Shown piece after piece: positions 37,701-51,200 of a DNA stretch of 64,000 nt. Both the position numbers and the translations under genes were made by a program. Below the pieces are notes generated by a model. That model was not told the DNA's origin. It saw nothing but the letters and a program-made list of their open reading frames with translations, and ran no database searches. The stretch spans positions 39,926,001-39,990,000 of the forward strand of contig NC_133167.1 of assembly GCF_040802235.1 (NCBI RefSeq), read 5' to 3'. The DNA is from Manis javanica. Taxonomy: Eukaryota; Chordata; Mammalia; Pholidota; Manidae. The number at the start of each line of letters is the position of its first letter. Position 1 is the stretch's first letter.

Positions 37701-40700
37701 TTATACTTGAGGGATTTAGATTAGAAAACTTCATTTAATTTGAAAAGGGTATATTTTCAATTAGATTACTGTCAGGTGTAACCTCAGGAGTCTTTTTCAA
37801 CTCAGCCACTTCTATGTAATTAAGCAAATGAAAGTAATTACCTTTGGCATCACAATTTGCTGTCTCTTGGTCATTGTTGTCTGATATTTTGTCTCTTGAC
37901 ACTTTAATAAGGTAGAGATGCCTCTCTCCAGATTTGGAACTGGATATCAAACAGACTTGGGCTCTATTCATTGCTACCTGCATTAAAGATGATAAACTTG
38001 AGATATTTTTTAGTCACACAATTTTTTAAAGAAAATCTATATGCCATAAGTTCCACAGGTATGCCTGAAAGCTTCTTTAATAAGGAATAAAAAGGCCAAA
38101 TTACTGTGTATTTAAATACCTAAAAGAAAATGAAGAGACTGTTTTCTTCTTACCAAAGAAATTCGGGTCACACTACTTACCTTAGCAGAGAAGAAGAAGG
38201 CAAATTCACTTTAACTTTATAACACATGCACACACACACAACAACTTACCTGAAAAAAGCTAGACTTAAAAAGGATATCATATCTGGAAAACATTTCTGC
38301 AAGGTGAACAATTTTGGCACATAGTAGTGTCTACAGGGCTAATGACTGATAAAATCATGGCTCTCACCTTTCTAAATACGTACTAGCATAGATTTTATTT
38401 CAGTTAATCTACAGTCAAGTTTACATTTTCATTAGAACTTTCAATTACATACCATAAATCTTTAAGTCTTTTGTCTATATCTGACTTTCACTTTAAAAAG
38501 TTTATTTAGTAGAATAAAATGGTTATAAAATAGCTATAATCTATATTTAAACAAATTCTAAACATTTAAAAAGCCAATAATGTTAATATAAAGAAAGATC
38601 ATTACCCACCTTTAAAAGCATGGCCAACATGGTAAGTAAGGTATCCACATAACCATACATTTTGCCTTGTGAAAACAACAGAGTAGAACGATGAAGCAGT
38701 AACTTCAGTTCCTAAATAAATAAGCACATGACAATGAGTGTGACAAGATGCCTTTGCTGCAGGTTGTTTTGTTTGCATAGAGAAGTTCTGTCTTAGAAAT
38801 CAAACCTTAAGGATATTTGTTTCATGATCTTTCACAAGAATTAAGACCCGATATTCTAGAAACTGTAATTTACAATGTCTAATAAGTGACTAAAATGATT
38901 CAAAACCATTTTCAAAACCATTTAATAAACTAAAACAAAACTTTTGGATACAACATGTCCTGAGAAGAAAGTTCTAAAATGCAGCCCACCAATGAAAACT
39001 TCTTTCTGTTACATGGCCTACCTGCTGTGCAGCATTTGCATCTTGTGCTAACGTGTCTGGATCATACATTGGTTCCAGAGCCTCCAGGGCTTTCTCAGGG
39101 CGGCCCAGCTGCTGCTGAAGTGTGGAAAGTGAAATTCTTGCATCCAAATGGAGGGGGGCCACATCAACCACTTTCTCATAGCTTTCGGCAGCTCGCTCCA
39201 TATAGCCTAAGGCCTTTAAACATTCTAAAATGTGTTAAAGCATAAATATGAACTACAGATTTGGAAGCAGGCCAAAAAATCATTTCTCCATTTTTAAAGA
39301 AATACAGTATAGCAATATAAAAAAGTTATAACAAGAACTAAATATATGCATATTTCTAGTACCTCAAAACAACTATCCCTTCTAATCTCCACTGATTAAT
39401 CAATCTATTGATTTCTCTAAACCCAAACTGCTTACAAGGATTAATCAGTATACACATACAATTTGGGGTTCTGCTTTATTCACTTGGCATTATGCTTTCA
39501 ACATTTTCCCATGTCTTCATCGGCCTTTTGAATGGTTATAATATTCAATCAAATTGATTATTTACTGAACCATATTACTTGACATTTAAGTTATTTCTAA
39601 ACTTTTACTCTAATAAATAACACCACAGTAAACATCTTCAGGTTTAAAAATTGGCAGACCAGTTTAACCCTCAGATGTGTTTTGTTAGGCCATAGCGCTA
39701 TAAAAAACACTGAGTTGTCTACATTTTTAAAAATCAGCATGTTTATGAAATCTGAGTTTCTGGATTCTTTTGAAAACTCTGGGGTTGGTGCAGTGGGTGC
39801 CCCATTCCCACACGGCACATCAGCCTAACCTGAGGAACAGCAGTATCCTTTAGACGGGGTTCCCCAGCTCCCTGCCCTAGAGCCTTCCCACTCGTGCATT
39901 TTACTCATTTTTGTTACCTGCCAGGCTCCAGAGTTTTGTGATCACCAATATAAACTACCACCTCTCACCTCACTCAATGATTTTCTCAGGACAAGTGCTC
40001 AGAAGCAAAGTTACTGGGCCCTATTCCTCAAATCTTATGCCAATCAATTATTAAGTCCTATCCTTAGAACTTAAAAAAGAATTCCTGTCAGCATTTCTTC
40101 TTCTCACCCTGATGGCCACAACAGTAACCGAAGCCCTTTCACCTCTTTCCTTTTTCACCGTGATTATCTCCTAAAATGGGACTTTTGCTTTCTTAAACCT
40201 CAAATTTTTCAGACTTCTACTAAATTATCTTTCAGTTAAACTTTGATAATAAAGCAAGACTACTAAATATGGATGGATCATCATGACTGCAGTTTTCATT
40301 TTTCACTTTTAAAGATATTTTGTTATTATGCCACAGGCATTAATTCCTTTAATTATCTCTCTAATGTACCAATCCCAAATTTATGATTTTTAGATGACTC
40401 TGAAGTTTTAACCTTCCAATCACTGCAAAGCTACACAGGCTCACAATGGAAACTCACTTACCAGAATCATAATCATAATTAAGGAGGATGTGTCAAGTAT
40501 CTACTATTAGCAACAGGAGCAGTTTCAATTATCACAGACTTAGGAAGGTGATAAAAACTCAACTCCCTGCTCATGTCTTAAAATTCAAATACACAAATAA
40601 TAAAAAACTTTTAATGATGGTGTTACATTTGCATTCATATTCACCCACCTAAACAGAAGTGTCATTTTAATCATTAAGTGCTCTTTGCTATTTCATATCT

Positions 40701-43700
40701 GTGATATGTTTCAAAATACCCTAAAATGTCAACCAATGCTTTTCTAGTTATAGAACTTTTTGCCATGATGTAACATTTTAAGAACAATAAGAACTTTCTG
40801 CCATAATGCAGTATTTTAAACAAAGACTGTTCAAATTTCAATGTATCTTTTATGTTAATGCTATATGAAATACTATTAGAATATTTTTGGCTTTCATACA
40901 TTTCATTAAGAAATTCGGTTCTTTTTCTTAAGCTATATTTCTATTCTAAATGATTTATTGCAGATTAATGTGGATTTCCAATAAAATGGTACATAAAACC
41001 CAATCCTGAGCATATTTTCAGCTCAAAGAACATTGAGAATCCATCAAATTTTTCCCAAAAATGACATATTAAATATAAACCTGTAAAACTCTTCAAATAT
41101 CAGATTGCACTCCAAGTCTGACAATCTATTACTAGGAACCAAACCCTTTAGTTAACACAGGTAAAAGACAGGTATTTAAGGTATTTTTAACAGGGACATG
41201 TTAATGCCTCTACTTCAGTTGGTACCATTAAGTGAATCATTCCTCCAAACCACTAGTGAGGGGGGCATCACTCGGTGGCATGACAAGTGAAAACACTGAC
41301 TTTCAAAAAACTGCTCCGCAATCAGAAATACTTTCACCAAGACATTAATATTCTCTAACAATCACTGCATCTTTGGAAAGTAAGTTCTTGCCTGCTTATG
41401 TTATTAAAACTTCTTCCTTCCACAAAAAGGTATTACCTGCATGCCGAAGCCAAACTACTGCAAGGTTGTATCTTTCAGAGCAAACCAATGCACTAAGGAG
41501 AGGAAGTGCAGAATTATATTCACCAACATCCAGAAAAGCCTCAGCAACATCTAGATACAGGTCTCCCATATCTTCAGGATTCTGTTCCACTAGTGCTGTC
41601 AGGAGAGGCTAGGATGCAAAACAAAAGCCAGAAGTCAAACATTCATTACAACTATGCACAGCTATATATATTTTTCTTTTTAACTTAAATATTGGTCATC
41701 TGAGGCAAGCATAAAAGGAGCAAAGCTTAATAAAAATAGCTTTAAACTGTCACTTTTTTCTACTCATTTCTGTATCTTTATTAAAAAGAACTCATACTGC
41801 TATCATCCACTCATTCAACTTTTGAAAGCCAGTTAGAAGGCAGGTATAGCAGCAACTAAGGCCACTGATTTGTTGGGCTCCTCCTCTAGCAGGTCAAACA
41901 TACCCAGGCTCCAGGGCCTCTGTGCTTGCCCATGTTTCAGGGAAGCTGTTCTTTCCTGTATCTACATGGCTTACTTCCTCACTTCCTTTATGTCATTATT
42001 TAAATGTCACATTCTCAAGGAGGCCTTTCTTGACCCAACCTATTTAAAATTGCCAACTCCTCCCATCCCCAATGTTTTCTATTCTTTTCCCGTTTGATTT
42101 TTCTCAGAGCACTTATCACCAACTAACAGCCTATATTTAATGTATTTATTTTATTTATTACCTATTAATCCCACTAGAACAAAAGAATAATTAGAGCAGG
42201 GATTTCTCTATTTATTCAATACCTCCTCCTAAGGTCTGCAAAGTGAATGCTCAATACATTTTTTATTCAATGAAATACTTAGCAAAAAGTCAGCAAAAGA
42301 GAATAGCTGTAACAAATTACCAATTGTTTAAAAGGCCTAATCATATATTCTTATTTTTCTCATTTTGAAAGAAAAACAAATTACTATAATTAAAAGTTCC
42401 AAAACACTTTTATTCACACAAAAATAATTTGATGCTTATGGCGACTTCCTGATTATTAAGAAATGTGAAGTCAGGGTCAATTTATAATTTCTTGTCATCT
42501 ACAAAAAATAACGTGGATTTGATCTGAATGTTACTTACATTAAGTGGTTCGAGGATATTGAGATGTACAAGGCAGACCATCAGCTTCACTGTGATGTCTA
42601 TTGGTATGCCCTCAGGGATAGTGCAGGTAACATTCTCATTAGCTATGGGTTAGACAGATAAAAGGCAGTTCCCACGTGTGAGAGCTTAGAATGTGGGGCA
42701 AATGAAGCAAACTACCTTCTATGTGAGAGCACATTTACTTCATTCAAAGCAAGTGATTCTATAATCAATTCAAAGTTTGGCCAACTCTGCTACTAGATTC
42801 TTATCCCTCCTTCAGTCTGTCCTTTGGTAGCAATTACCCTTCCTAATCCTTTCTGAATATCTTATGCACTTACCCGAAACCTACATGAACTCCCACACCT
42901 CTTATCAAAACTACAGAGAACTAAAAAGCCAAAAATGACAAATAAGGATATCTGAGCTCTCTTTTTCCCTTCTTGAATTCAAAAGCATCTTTTTCGTCTT
43001 CACTACAAAGAGGATGAGAAAGGGATAAAACAATACTGTGTTGTCTTCTAAAACAATTACAGCAAAACAATTTTTAAAGCACTGGGAAGTTAATCAAAGG
43101 GATTTTTATCTGCATTTAAAGTATTTTATATTTTGAAAAGTCTAATAAATTCCAAATAAGCTTCCATATCAGAAAAAGCTGAAGCATAGAGGGTTATCAG
43201 AGATTCATCTGAAATGGTAGAATAAATTTTAAATTATGTTAAAATGAAGTAAGTTTGATCTGTTTTCTAGAACTTGTCATATAAATTATAGTACTGAATA
43301 AAATTACCAAGAATAAGATATGGACAAGCTTACTTAAGCGACTTTGTATCACTTACTCCAAAACAATACCTAGTACCAGAAAACCAGCTTAAGAAACTTA
43401 TTCTGCTCAATGAGAGTCCCAATACGTAAATTTACTCACACTAGAACGTAAGTTCCATGGGGATAAGGCCTAGTCTAAGTGACTTAAGGCTATATCCATA
43501 GCATATTTCTTCTGTAGCCAGTAGCTATGGTATACCAATTAGAGATATAGTGTGTACAATGTGTAAATCAAAAGTTTGATTTCAGAAATAATCACAAAGT
43601 AAAACTCAACTTTATGTTGAAAATAAGACACATGCCTAAAATCATCTAAGTCAGGAAGGCTGAAAATAAAAGGACAAAGATAGAGCAGACAAATTCAAAC

Positions 43701-46700
43701 AAAAAGAAACTGGAGGTCACACTCGCATTATCACACTAGGTAGAACTCAGGTCAAGAAGGCACTTTATAAATCCTACAGGGCAGTGCTACTCAAAGGGTA
43801 TAGTCTGGGACCTGTGGCAATCCACAAACTATTACCAGTTTAATCAGATAGGTGTAAGAGATTGAGACCAAGTATTCAGGCACTTTAATGCCAACTTGAC
43901 AATGCTAAAAAATACAGTATATATTATTTACAGCCCTAACAGCTGAAATAATACTGTACTAACATTTAACAGCAGTTTCTTTTAAAAAGCTTATATTTTG
44001 TCACTGACACTTTATTCTCCTGAACTCTCATTAGGTCATTCACATTTACAAGAATCAAAAAATGTGAACCTCAATTAATCCATCAATAAATGTTATTTTT
44101 TTAAATGCATATGAAAAACAATCATCTTTGCTCACTTTGGAAGTGTTTTAATCTCCTAGTCTTCTGGACATATCTTTTTCTTTGAAGTTATTTCACCAAC
44201 TCTAAGATGCCACAGATTTCAGATGCACCATTATTTTATATACTAAGAAAGAAAAACACCACTAGTTCAACTATGACATGTCATTGATTGAAGATGTTTC
44301 CTGATTTCAGGTATGCTAACTCATTAAAAAAGTAAAAAAAAGAGGGAAGAAGGAAGGATGGATCAATGAAATATAGAAAAATGTATTAAACAAAATGAAT
44401 AATCTATATGTACAATTAAAACTTGAACACAGCTCTGTATTTCTTTCATATTTTCCAAAACAATGGAAAGAACAATTTTCAACATGAATATAATTTTTTT
44501 GAAGAAAGATCTTAAACAGAAATTATGGCTGCAAAATAACAACTTAACTGGAACTTGGCTCTAGGCTAGGCCATGTACAATAAAAGTATCAAAACTGGCA
44601 GAGCCCTTCAGATGCCCTCATTCATGCTGTGATAGCATTACAATTCCTATTCCTGACAGCATTACAATCCCTGCTCCTTACTCTAGTCACTCTACTATCT
44701 GAATCACTCGGAGAAAGCACCCTATCTGGTCCTGTCCATACCAAGCAGTGATCCCACACCCTGTGACCTCAGTCGGAAAGGCACTTCCCCATGGGTGTCC
44801 GCTTAAAATATACTTCTAGAAACAGCCTCTGATCTTTTATATCACCCTCCTCTAGTTTCCCAAAATGCCAGTTTTACTATGGAAATTATCACACAGTTCC
44901 TTATTGTATACATTTCATTTGAACCCATATTCTCCTCACTTCCTTGAGGACAGAAAATGTCATACTCATCTGTATATTCCACACACACCTACCGGAGGCA
45001 CTTACAAGAAACTTTGACATAACTGGTCTTTTTATTTCCCAACAAGTTTTCACTTCAGTATTGATTTGTCCCTTATCATGGGCTTGATTCTCTACAAATT
45101 AGCATAAATGGATTTATGTAAATGGTTACTTCTTTCCATTAGGACACATCATGTAAATAAAAGGGTTCTGTTTTCAAATAATCATGCCTTAACCCAAAGG
45201 ATTATATGATGATGGAATCTTTAGGTCTTATGACAGGGTAGGGAGGCAGCTATTGTGAAGCAGGCAGGGCTCAGTACCAAGGGCCTCCCCTGCTTCCCCA
45301 GCACCACCAAAGCCTCATTGGGTCTAGGTGGAGGGTACAACACAGGAACCTCCTTGCATGACCAGGGATATCTACTCTGCTCATAAAGAAGATCAATTTG
45401 TTGAACCTCACTTAGGGTCTTGCCTGTTAGTATTTTCATACAACAGGTTAATGGGCAAGCAAAAAGCTGGGATGGGGGAATGAGCTGAAACACTGCAAGC
45501 TACACTTCAGGTGTGACTTTCTAACCAGCTGCCTAATTATACATTTAAGTGTTCAAACAATGTAGGATAATATTGATTTCTACTTTTTATGTGAATGTTT
45601 AACTTCAAAGTAGAATTTTTTTCAATGACAGCATTTTAAGACCATTTTGAAAAGTAAATTGCTTTACATTTAAAGGTTTCTGATAAGCTCTTCACTAATC
45701 CATTCCTTTTGCACATATCACTAAGAGAGCCTGGGTCAGTGAGAAATACTGCATTCAAATGGATGTACTGAGAAATTGAGGACTGAAAACAAATTTTTAA
45801 AAATTACTTTCCTATGAGAAAATGTAATAATCATGGAAAATGTAATGAAATCTTTGTGAGGAAAAAACGCTTCTTGGGAAAATGTTATAAGAACATTATA
45901 GATTTCCAAATGCCACATTATGAACAAGAGAGGATTACATACACTTCAATATGCAGAATATGGCAGAAAATGCAGACATAATCATACTACAACCTTTACT
46001 CTCTTCTGGAGCGCCTTCTTCTGTAGTTTTCTTTTCCAGCACAATTCCAGAAAAATCGTAATTACCTAAAAGAAGGGGAAAAAGGAAATGACACAATAGG
46101 TATGTTTAAAAAACCTTTTCACAGTGCAAAAATTTGTACAGTTAATCCAAATAATCATTATAACATATAAAACAGATAAGTGGACAATAAAAAGCAACAG
46201 TACATCTCTCTACAATAAGGAACCGCTGTGATACAGTTAACATTTTTATATATCTTATATCACATTAATGCTTAAGGATATAATTCCTGTGCACCAAACC
46301 AACCTACTTTTCCCAACAGCTTAGGAACTGAATCATAGCAATTAGTCCGGCTGCCAAGTCCTGCTACCCTGAAATACAGATACATCTGGCACTGCGATAA
46401 TGGCAAAAGCCTTTACCATATGATAACTACACTTTATACTGCATATGGAATTACTATAGAATCTAGAAATCTGTTTCCATACAGACTTCAATATATAATT
46501 TAGTGTACAAGTTATTTAACATATATAACTAAAATAAAGAATAGTCAATTTGTAGGAATTTCTAGAATACAGAAACACATCAAAATCTAGTGAAGAAACT
46601 CATTACGTGTTCCTACCTCCAAAGCTCTGTCATATTGTTTGTTAGAAATGTATAGTTCAGCTGCTATGTTAACATCCTCCATGGAGACAAGGGCCTGGTG

Positions 46701-48172
46701 TTTTGAGAAAGCTTCTTCAATTATGTTAATAGCTGAAGTAACATCATTGGCTTCATAGTAACTCCTAAAAAAAATAAATGGCAAAACGGATGAGTACTTA
46801 CTTCAGATTACAGAATTACACTATAAAACTCATTCCTTGCTAGGCCCTTTATTAACTATGATTTTCATTTTCTTAAACTTTGAGAAGAGAAAAAACTCTT
46901 CTTTAAAATCATCATCACGGTTAATCTAGAGAAAGCCGTGCTATGTCAGTGTAACGTCTCAGTGTCAAGCGTCTCACTCTCCAGAAGCTGCCTCCTATCA
47001 TCCCACCTGAGGCCTCTGTAACCCAACACGGACAACTCTGCTATCTCACTGGGCTCGACAGAGCACTGATCCTGCCACCTTTTCACTCACTGTCTCTGTG
47101 CCCTTCCTGTCCTCACGTGCCTTCTCCTCCAGGGTCCAACACTGTAATTCCTCCCTTGCACGTCTCAGTTCTCTTGCCCTTCTCTCCCTTTATTAATCTG
47201 ATAAACCCCCAACCAAGTTAATACAAATATGCCTACTCTCTACCACCACCTGTCAAGCTGACCATGCTGACTGGACTCACTAGCCTCAAGTGCACCCATC
47301 ATGCTGACCAGAAATCTTACTAGGTGTTTAGTCCAGTACTCTTCAAACTTGAATGTGCATACAGAGTAACTAAGATCTTGTAAAAAAAAAAAAAAAAAAA
47401 AAGCATATTCTGATCCAGTAGAGCTGGGGCAGGGCCAAGATTTTCTACATTTGTGACCCATTCTCAGGTGATCAAATGCTGCCCGTCTGTGGGGTAGCAG
47501 GGAACCAAGGACCTGGACGACTATTTCACATCTTCCCCTCTCCCGTCAAACCTCTAATACTCTCCCATCCTTACTCTCTATGATGACCGTACTTCTTATT
47601 TTACAAAGAGAATCAAATTGACACATCCCACATACTCCCAGCACATCTTCCAATTTATGCACACCCATGGCTCTATCCTCTTTCTCCACTTATAAGATCA
47701 ATTAGATCCCATTCCCTACAACCTGACTCAAGGATATCACTCAACCAATTGTCCCTTCTTTCATATATCTTCAATGAGTCTCTCAATTGTGGATTATCCC
47801 ATCTCAATACAAGTATGTTACAATTTTCCCCAACTTAAAAAAGATCTCTCACCCCAGTAGCCCATTCCAATCACCTCCCATTCTTATGCACCCCTAACAA
47901 GTTTCTCCAAAGAGCACCTATCTCCCAAAACCCTCCCCCCATCTCCAATGTCAACAGTCAGTCCTCATTTTACATGACCTCTCTGGAGTACTCCACACAC
48001 ATGATCATTCCTCCTCCCTCAAGTGCTTGCTTAAGTAAATTTCTAGACTACCATGTTCTTAGTTTCCCCCTACTTTACTGTCCATTTCCTTTCAGTCTCC
48101 CTGTTTCCTCCTTATCTTACTGACTTCTAAACACAGGAATGCCTCAGTGTTTAGTCCTCAGAACTCTCCCCT

Positions 48173-48203
<31 letters not shown>

Positions 48204-51200
48204 TCACCTCCTATCACAAAATCCTCAGAGTCTAGCCTTCAGAATTTATCTAGAATCTGATTACTTCTTACCACCTCCTGCTGCCTTTGTCCTGGTCCAA
48301 GCTACCATTATCTTGTCAATGAATTATTGCAATAATTTCCTAACTGGTCTCCCTGCTTCTGCCCTTACCACTTCTTGATCTATTCTCAAAAGAGCAGCCA
48401 GAACTGATGCATTTAAAATTAAAGTCAAACCATGTCAGTCTCATACTCAAAACCTTCCAATTGCTTCCAAACATACTCAGAGTAAAAGCCAAGTCCTCAC
48501 AATGCCCACAATTGCCAAGTGATCTTTTCCTGACACCTCTGACCTTACCTCCTGCTATACTCCCCTTAAGCCCTCAGCTTCCATGTTGTTCCCTAGGCAT
48601 ACCTCTGCACGCCATTTCCTTTGCCTCTGATACCCTTCCCTAAATATCTGTTCCCATACCTCTTTCAGTTTACTTTCAGGTCTGTATGACCACTACATAA
48701 GGAATTAAGTTCTTCTCTAATCACCCTACTTAAAATAACACAGTCCTGTCCTTCAACTTCCTGTCCTCCTTGCCAGCTTCATTTTTCTTCATATCCCTTA
48801 TCAATAGGTGACATACCATATCTTTAGCTGTTTCGTTTATTGCCTGTGTCCCCTAACTACAATGTAAGTTCCACAAGGGAAGGGAATATTAAAACTCACT
48901 CAATAATGATCTCCTAGTGTCCTGTACAGTGTCTAGCACATCACTTACATACAATAAATACTTCTGGAGGAAAAGTAGGGACCAAGTAAAAGCCTAATCA
49001 ATCAGAAATTACAGTAACAGAATTCCACATAGAAAAGATTTCTATGGCAGTGGCAGAACTGTTCATCACCACCCTTTCTTAACAAAAGTATTATAAATAA
49101 AGTGGAAAACAAAATTACTACATAGACAATCTAATAGTTTATTAAGTACCTTACTGGACTAACTACTAGGACAGCTACAAATATGACAGCAGATAACCTG
49201 GGAAGATCCTCAATGCTTATTATATATATACATCAGGAATCAATTTAGGGTTGCTTTACCTTAACAAACTTCCTAAAAATGCTTCTAGTACTCCTATATA
49301 ACCCATCCTGGGGAGGATAGGGGGTGATTTCACAGCTAAGCATCTTCACAGCAATGGCCATAGGATTAAAAGGGTTCACCCCTAAGACACCCAGATAGGG
49401 ATGGTTGCTCCTAGGCTGAAATACTCTATGTAACAAATATCCCTATAATAGACAGCATACCACAAGGCATCACTTAGCCAAAATATTTTCTGCTATAATT
49501 GATGTACAGCATATCAGAGGAATAAATGCAATAGATGCAGTATTTTAGATGCATGTGTCAACCATAAAGAAAATTTTTTATCTTAAAATGTTATTCTAGT
49601 ACTGGCTCAAAATAAAATGATTACATAAGATTCAGATTACAAGCATTTCCTTAGCACATCACTAATAAATAATTCAAAATGTTACTGCAAATACACATAA
49701 CTGAGTACATAAATGCACAAACATCAACTAAGTTATGAAAACCTGAGAACCTAGTCATCCTTTCAGAATATGCCCCATTTTTAATCTTCTGAGCACTTGG
49801 AAGGTAATCATGTATACAAATTATTCCAAGCACTAACACAGTTAACTTGGAAATGGGAAAGTACTGAAGAAGAAAAAACAAACAAACAAACAAACAGAAA
49901 AGAACTGGGGAAAAAAGAAAACAAAAACCCAAAATACAGGAAGTAAAACGTATTTTTGACTTCTTAAAATGTATATTCTAGTTCGAATATATGCCTTCAA
50001 TTCTAACATGATTAACAAGGGTTTCACTCCAAACTTACTTTGCCGTATCTCTAGCCAACTGCATGAAGCGTTCTCCATCAGATGGAGACAATAGGTTTAA
50101 AATACGCCTATAACCATCCATTGCCATTTTATGATCTCCCATCTGTTCATAGAGGCTTGACCGCTCCCACAAATAACGGACATTAGTAGGTTCATATTTA
50201 AGAGCTAAAGAGAAAAAATGGAATATAAATTATGATTTTTCACAACAAGGGGTTCATGGTACCTGGGTGTGACCCATCCTTTTTTCTGAAAATTTAATAA
50301 ACACTCTAAACCAATTCTCCAACGGTTATTCTGGAGGACACCTACCTTCACAGGAACTCCCAGCTAGGTTTGATCCAAGACCAGAAAGAATCTGAATCTC
50401 CATATTAATCTTCATTGGTCACTCTTAGTGTAATATTAACCCTCAAGAAATAGCCCTAGAACTAACACTGACCTCAGTGGGAAACAGAAGTTAATGCTCT
50501 ACCAACTTTTGTCCTATAGTAACTCACAATATAAAGTTGCTAATAAACATGAAAGCAGAGGAACCCCAAATACTTATCTCCAGTAGAACAGAATATAAAG
50601 AATAAATATATTTCATCTAACATCACCCCAGAGTAGCAAGTGAAGTTATCAAAAAACTTATTATGTAACATTTTATCAAACAGAATGAGAAAAACATTCT
50701 AATTACCTTTTGTGTAGCAAAAAATAGCCTGCTTAATATTATCTTGTTCCAGAGACATTTCTGCCAATCTAACCCATTCTTCAGTATTACTGGGATTTAA
50801 ATGTGCAGCAATTAACTCAAACTGCAAGGATTTCTCCATGTCGCCTTGGTCCTCATATATCATGGCAAGAGTAGAAAACGGCTCATAAGCCAGAGGAGCT
50901 ATAACAAATTCAAAAAACAAACTCTATTAGCTGAGGAAAGAGACTTGAGTAAATGTCACTCCTATGGCTCAATAGTGATCCGTTTTTTAATACTTAAACT
51001 CTTAAATCGCTCTAGCAGAATCATACAAACTATTTAGTGGAATTGAGAATAAACATGAGAATGTATTTACTTTACTTTCATACACTTCAAAATTTTTTAA
51101 GTATTATTTTTCTCTAAGCAAAGTATAATTTCATGAAAAACCATACTCTCCACCATAACACGCATGAAAATTCCTCTTTGTTAAGGCTAAATGCGGCTCA

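Larger units (their letters stand above)
46765..50038 (-). other. GTF3C3: GTF3C3 intron 6
   Basis: 3.3-kb intron containing MER5-like and L2 relics, an A-run, a (CA)n run and an AAAC run. No other gene. Confidence 0.75.
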
